9,271 bases of DNA from assembly GCA_011523485.1 (NCBI GenBank), contig WTGR01000435.1, positions 1-9,271 of the forward strand, given 5' to 3'. Below, one piece after another: positions 6,318 to 9,271 of the stretch. The first letter of the stretch is position 1; each line of letters opens with the position of its first letter. The notes beneath the pieces are model-generated. The model did no database searches, was not told where the DNA came from, and saw nothing but the letters and a program-made list of their open reading frames with translations. This DNA comes from Acidobacteriota bacterium. GTDB taxonomy: Bacteria > Acidobacteriota > Vicinamibacteria > Vicinamibacterales > UBA8438. The translations under genes and the position numbers were made by a program.

Positions 6318-9271
6318 TCAGTGCGCCTGCCGCTTCGCAAGCTCGGCGAACGGCCCTTCGCGAGCGATGAGGTCCTGGTATCGTCCCGACTGGACCACGC
6401 GTCCGTGCTCCATGACGTAGATCCGTGTGGCGTTCACTATCGTGCTCAGCCGGTGCGCAATGACGACTCGCGTGGCGTTCAGCCGCTCCAGGCTCCGGCT
6501 CACGATGGCCTGCGTCCGGTTGTCGAGCGCACTGGTCGCCTCGTCGAAGAAGACCACGCGCGGCTTGCTCACGATGGCCCGCGCGATGAGCAGGCGCTGG
6601 CGTTGACCGCCGGACAGGGTGTTCGCACCTTCGCTGACGACCGTGTGCATGCCCATGGGCATCGCCTCGATGTCCTCGGCCAGACCAGCCATGCGCGCGG
6701 CTTCCCAGGCGTCCTCGATCGTGTGTGCGGAGGCGCCGACGATGTTCGTGAAGAAATCGCCGGCCATCACGCGCCCGGACTGCAGGACGACGCCGATCTG
6801 GCTTCGAACGGCCTGCACGTCCAGGCGGCCGAAGTCCTGCCCGTCGAAGTACACGGATCCGGAATCCGGTTGCTCGAAGCCGAGAAGTACCCGCAACAGG
6901 GTCGACTTGCCCGATCCCGACGGCCCGACGAACGCGATGAACTCGCCTGGCCGCGCCGTGAACGACACGTCCTGCAGGGCGGGCGGCAGATCCGGCAGAT
7001 AGCGGAACGTCAAGTGGTGCGCCTCGATGTTGCCGGTCAGGGCTCCCGGATCGCCACGTGCGCCATGAATTTCCGGCGCCGCGTCGAGAATCGGCTTGGC
7101 GCTTTCGTAGACGGGAACGGCGCCGAGAGCATCCATCGCCGCCGTGCTCATCGAGACTACGGCCGCCAGGCACGCCCCGAAAGCAGCCGAGAACGCCAGG
7201 TAGTCTCCCGTGCGGATCTCCGGTATGACACGGCCGCCCTCCGTCGCCGCCGCCACGATCACCAGCAGCGACAGCGTCGGAAACACGGCGTTGAAGACGC
7301 GCAGCCTGTTGCCGGCCATTCTGGACCTGAACTGCAGGCGCCGCTGTCGGCTGAACAGACGGGCCCATTGTGCGAACGCGTGCCCTTCCGCGGCTGCCAC
7401 CCGAAGCTTCGATATGCCGGTCAGCAACTGCAGGACCAGGCCCGACGCCCTGGCTCGCAGCGGGACGATCTGCCGCTGGAGGCGAAGGTGTCCGTACCCG
7501 GCCAGCAGGCTCGCGCCGGCGGCCGTGAACAGCAACAGCGTCGCCCACCATGCAAGCGCGCCTCCGTAGTGAAACAGGAGCACGAGATTGGAAAGGGAGA
7601 ACAGGCCCCCGAGTGCCGCGGTGACGGTGGCTCCGGCCAGCGTCTTGCGCATGGCGTCGATGCCCATTGCCCGCACCGCGAGATCGCCGGCGCTGTACGG
7701 GCGAAAGAACCGCGGGGGAAGATCGAGCAGCCGATCCCAGACGGCGGCCTGCACCGCGGCGCCCATGCGGCCGTCCACGCGCGCCAGCGCCAGCCGTCGA
7801 ACCAGCTCGAACATGCCCGTGGCGCAAGCGCACGCGAGGAGAATGAGAGTGGCCTGCAGTAGCTGGTCCCGCTCGGCGCCGGGGATGATCGAGTTGAACA
7901 TGGCGCCGGTCACGACGGGAGCAACGAGGGCGAGCAGCCCGCCGCCAAGTCCCAGAACGACGGTCAGAGACAAATCGCGCGAACAACCGTGCACGCCGAA
8001 GCGCAGCACGTCCTTGAGCGACAGCCGGCCGGCCGGAAAGGAGCGGTAGAAGGTGTACGCGCGAGGCGCCAGCGCAGAGGCGACCACAGCCGTAACCCGC
8101 TCGCGCGTACCGTCTGCAGGATCGCAGACGACATAGCTGCCGGGCGAAACCGGCAACAGCGCGACCCAGTGCCCGTCGTCGCCGGCCATGCGGCCGAGCA
8201 GCGGTCCATTGTCGCTTTGCCACCAGCCGTGCTCCAGGAGCACCCGCCGCACCCGGACAGCCGAAGCTCTGGCGATTCCCGCGACCGGATCGGACAGCGC
8301 GTCGACGTTTCGCGTCGATTCCTGCCCGAGTGACAGCCCGAGCGCTGCTCCCACGAGTCGACAGGCGGCCGCGAGCGTATCCTGCTCGGCCATCGCCGAT
8401 GGCACCGCGGTACGGCCGTGCGGCGACCGCGCGCCCGTGGCGGCATCGTGCGCCGCGACGAGCTCGGTGAACGCATCACGCATGAGCGCGTCCCGTTCCG
8501 CGCTCCGCCGCCGCCGGCGAAGCCGCTCGCCAGCGGCTTGCTCTTCCATCGCCGACAGCGCGCCCCGGACCGCCAGCCGCCGGAACGCACCCAGACTCGC
8601 CCAGACGCCGCCCTGCTCCAACAGCGAGAGAGTGGTCACTACGCGGACCTCGCATACCGTGGATGTCGCGAACCAGGCCCGCGTCGAACAGGGAAGCGGG
8701 CCTCCGCGCATCGGCAGCTCGGGCTTCCCCAACAGACTCGACTGCCCTCTCCGGTGCTCGATCCACGCGACACCTGAACCCGAGCTCACGACCGTCGCAG
8801 GTTCGAGGCGCGCAGTGGACGGCGCCGGTAGCGCCCTGCAGTCCCGTGGCATCGCGCCCGCTACCAGGCCGGCATGGATCGCCTCGACCCACCCATCGAT
8901 GAGGCGCGCAGATTCCGCGTGCAGCGCAGCCTCTTCGAACCTCGCCCGCGCGGCGAGCTCCCCGAGGAACAGGAGCGTCGTCCCCGCGCTCCCGACCGCC
9001 TGCAGAACACCTCGCGCTGCCCGCGCATCCGCCACCGCCCTCCGCGCGATCGTCGCGCGGACGACCGCCGGAAGCGCCCCGGTATCGCTCGCGCATCCCG
9101 CTCCGTCGATCGAATCGCCCTCGCCGACGTCACTGCCGCCGTCTCCGAACAGACATCCGCCTGCCGCTACACGCGCGATGTGCGTGCGGTCCGCCACCGC
9201 CCCATCGGCCGCCAGCCGAATGCAGAAGACATCGACCCGCCCCCGCTCCACGAACCAGACACCTCCCGCGT
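6318..9271 (-). CDS. NHLM/NHLP-type bacteriocin export ABC transporter, permease-ATPase (N-terminus cut off at right edge)
   Basis: The open frame runs through the right edge, so the start is not visible. With the GTG at 9251 as residue 1, the frame continues upstream as AGGVWF; GGVWFVERGRVDVF forms the usual opening of the family's N-terminal sensor-like domain, so that GTG is internal. After a variable stretch (about 40-290) comes a C39-peptidase-like region (about 290-400) with DDGHWVALLPV and CDPADG, which keep the His and Asp positions (H361, D377) but show no Q-x4-DCG catalytic Cys. An exporter membrane domain follows (about 420-705, about six helices; RLLDLPPRFFRPYSAGDLAV). The ATPase has Walker A GPSGSGKST (776-784), Q824, signature LSGGQ (879-883), Walker B VVFFDE (899-904) and H933. 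All ATPase motifs are intact. MPMGMHTVVSEG and VVLQSGRVMAGDFF fit the ABC2 subfamily (TIGR03797-like, recalled). Its expected partners (membrane fusion protein, peptidase-containing ABC1) are not in view. Role: energised export of a ribosomal peptide across the inner membrane. Confidence 0.92.
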   Translation of the reverse strand, partial: AGGVWFVERGRVDVFCIRLAADGAVADRTHIARVAAGGCLFGDGGSDVGEGDSIDGAGCASDTGALPAVVRATIARRAVADARAARGVLQAVGSAGTTLLFLGELAARARFEEAALHAESARLIDGWVEAIHAGLVAGAMPRDCRALPAPSTARLEPATVVSSGSGVAWIEHRRGQSSLLGKPELPMRGGPLPCSTRAWFATSTVCEVRVVTTLSLLEQGGVWASLGAFRRLAVRGALSAMEEQAAGERLRRRRRSAERDALMRDAFTELVAAHDAATGARSPHGRTAVPSAMAEQDTLAAACRLVGAALGLSLGQESTRNVDALSDPVAGIARASAVRVRRVLLEHGWWQSDNGPLLGRMAGDDGHWVALLPVSPGSYVVCDPADGTRERVTAVVASALAPRAYTFYRSFPAGRLSLKDVLRFGVHGCSRDLSLTVVLGLGGGLLALVAPVVTGAMFNSIIPGAERDQLLQATLILLACACATGMFELVRRLALARVDGRMGAAVQAAVWDRLLDLPPRFFRPYSAGDLAVRAMGIDAMRKTLAGATVTAALGGLFSLSNLVLLFHYGGALAWWATLLLFTAAGASLLAGYGHLRLQRQIVPLRARASGLVLQLLTGISKLRVAAAEGHAFAQWARLFSRQRRLQFRSRMAGNRLRVFNAVFPTLSLLVIVAAATEGGRVIPEIRTGDYLAFSAAFGACLAAVVSMSTAAMDALGAVPVYESAKPILDAAPEIHGARGDPGALTGNIEAHHLTFRYLPDLPPALQDVSFTARPGEFIAFVGPSGSGKSTLLRVLLGFEQPDSGSVYFDGQDFGRLDVQAVRSQIGVVLQSGRVMAGDFFTNIVGASAHTIEDAWEAARMAGLAEDIEAMPMGMHTVVSEGANTLSGGQRQRLLIARAIVSKPRVVFFDEATSALDNRTQAIVSRSLERLNATRVVIAHRLSTIVNATRIYVMEHGRVVQSGRYQDLIAREGPFAELAKRQAH

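Noticed and set aside
5952..7862. Long plus-strand open frame (636 codons)
   Set aside because: Antisense to the exporter and binding-protein genes, which have intact family motifs; no domain is visible in it.
5977..8223. Minus-strand open frame (748 codons) overlapping the exporter
   Set aside because: An alternative frame of the exporter and binding-protein genes, with Arg/Gly/His-rich nonsense composition.
9249..9251. GTG at 9251 as the true start of the exporter
   Set aside because: The frame stays open to the window edge and the residues upstream (AGGVWF) continue the conserved N-terminal motif, so the gene is cut by the edge.

Overview
The window is a very GC-rich piece of bacterial chromosome, tightly packed, with all five supported genes on the minus strand, so it is best read from right to left. 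The pair of PSCyt1/DUF1549/LamG/DUF1553 protein and Tat-exported DUF1501 protein is typical of Planctomycetota, Verrucomicrobiota and some Acidobacteriota. Together with the high GC and the other genes I lean towards an environmental Acidobacteriota or a Planctomycetota relative. That is inference; there is no rRNA or marker gene here.

Right block (9271 to 3911): three genes read as one operon. The first, cut by the window edge, is a large ABC exporter (permease plus ATPase) of the NHLM/NHLP bacteriocin-export type (ABC2, with a degenerate C39-like region). After 18 bases comes a periplasmic type I solute-binding protein of the branched-chain amino acid (LivJ-like) family. One base after its stop codon comes a cytoplasmic protein with a gluzincin-type zinc-protease motif (HESMH plus DELIAD), which I recall, unchecked, as the uncharacterised DUF7005 family. 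An export ATPase, an extracytoplasmic binding protein without its usual import permeases, and a putative metallopeptidase in one operon form an unusual module. It may be the downstream part of a RiPP-like peptide production and export locus whose precursor and modification genes would lie to the right of the window.

Left block (3914 to 1): a near-consensus sigma70-type promoter (TTGACA, 17 bases, TATAAC) starts at the very end of the metallopeptidase gene; its -35 box contains that gene's stop codon. It drives an exported c-type-cytochrome/LamG/DUF1553 protein, followed after 60 bases by a Tat-exported DUF1501 protein that runs off the left edge. Such pairs are abundant in polymer-degrading bacteria; their biochemical role is not established. 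The two blocks look functionally unrelated and share only orientation and possible read-through.

No stretch longer than about 80 bases lacks a gene. I see no tRNA, rRNA, CRISPR array, insertion sequence or convincing terminator. The many long plus-strand and alternative-frame open reading frames are by-products of the high GC content.
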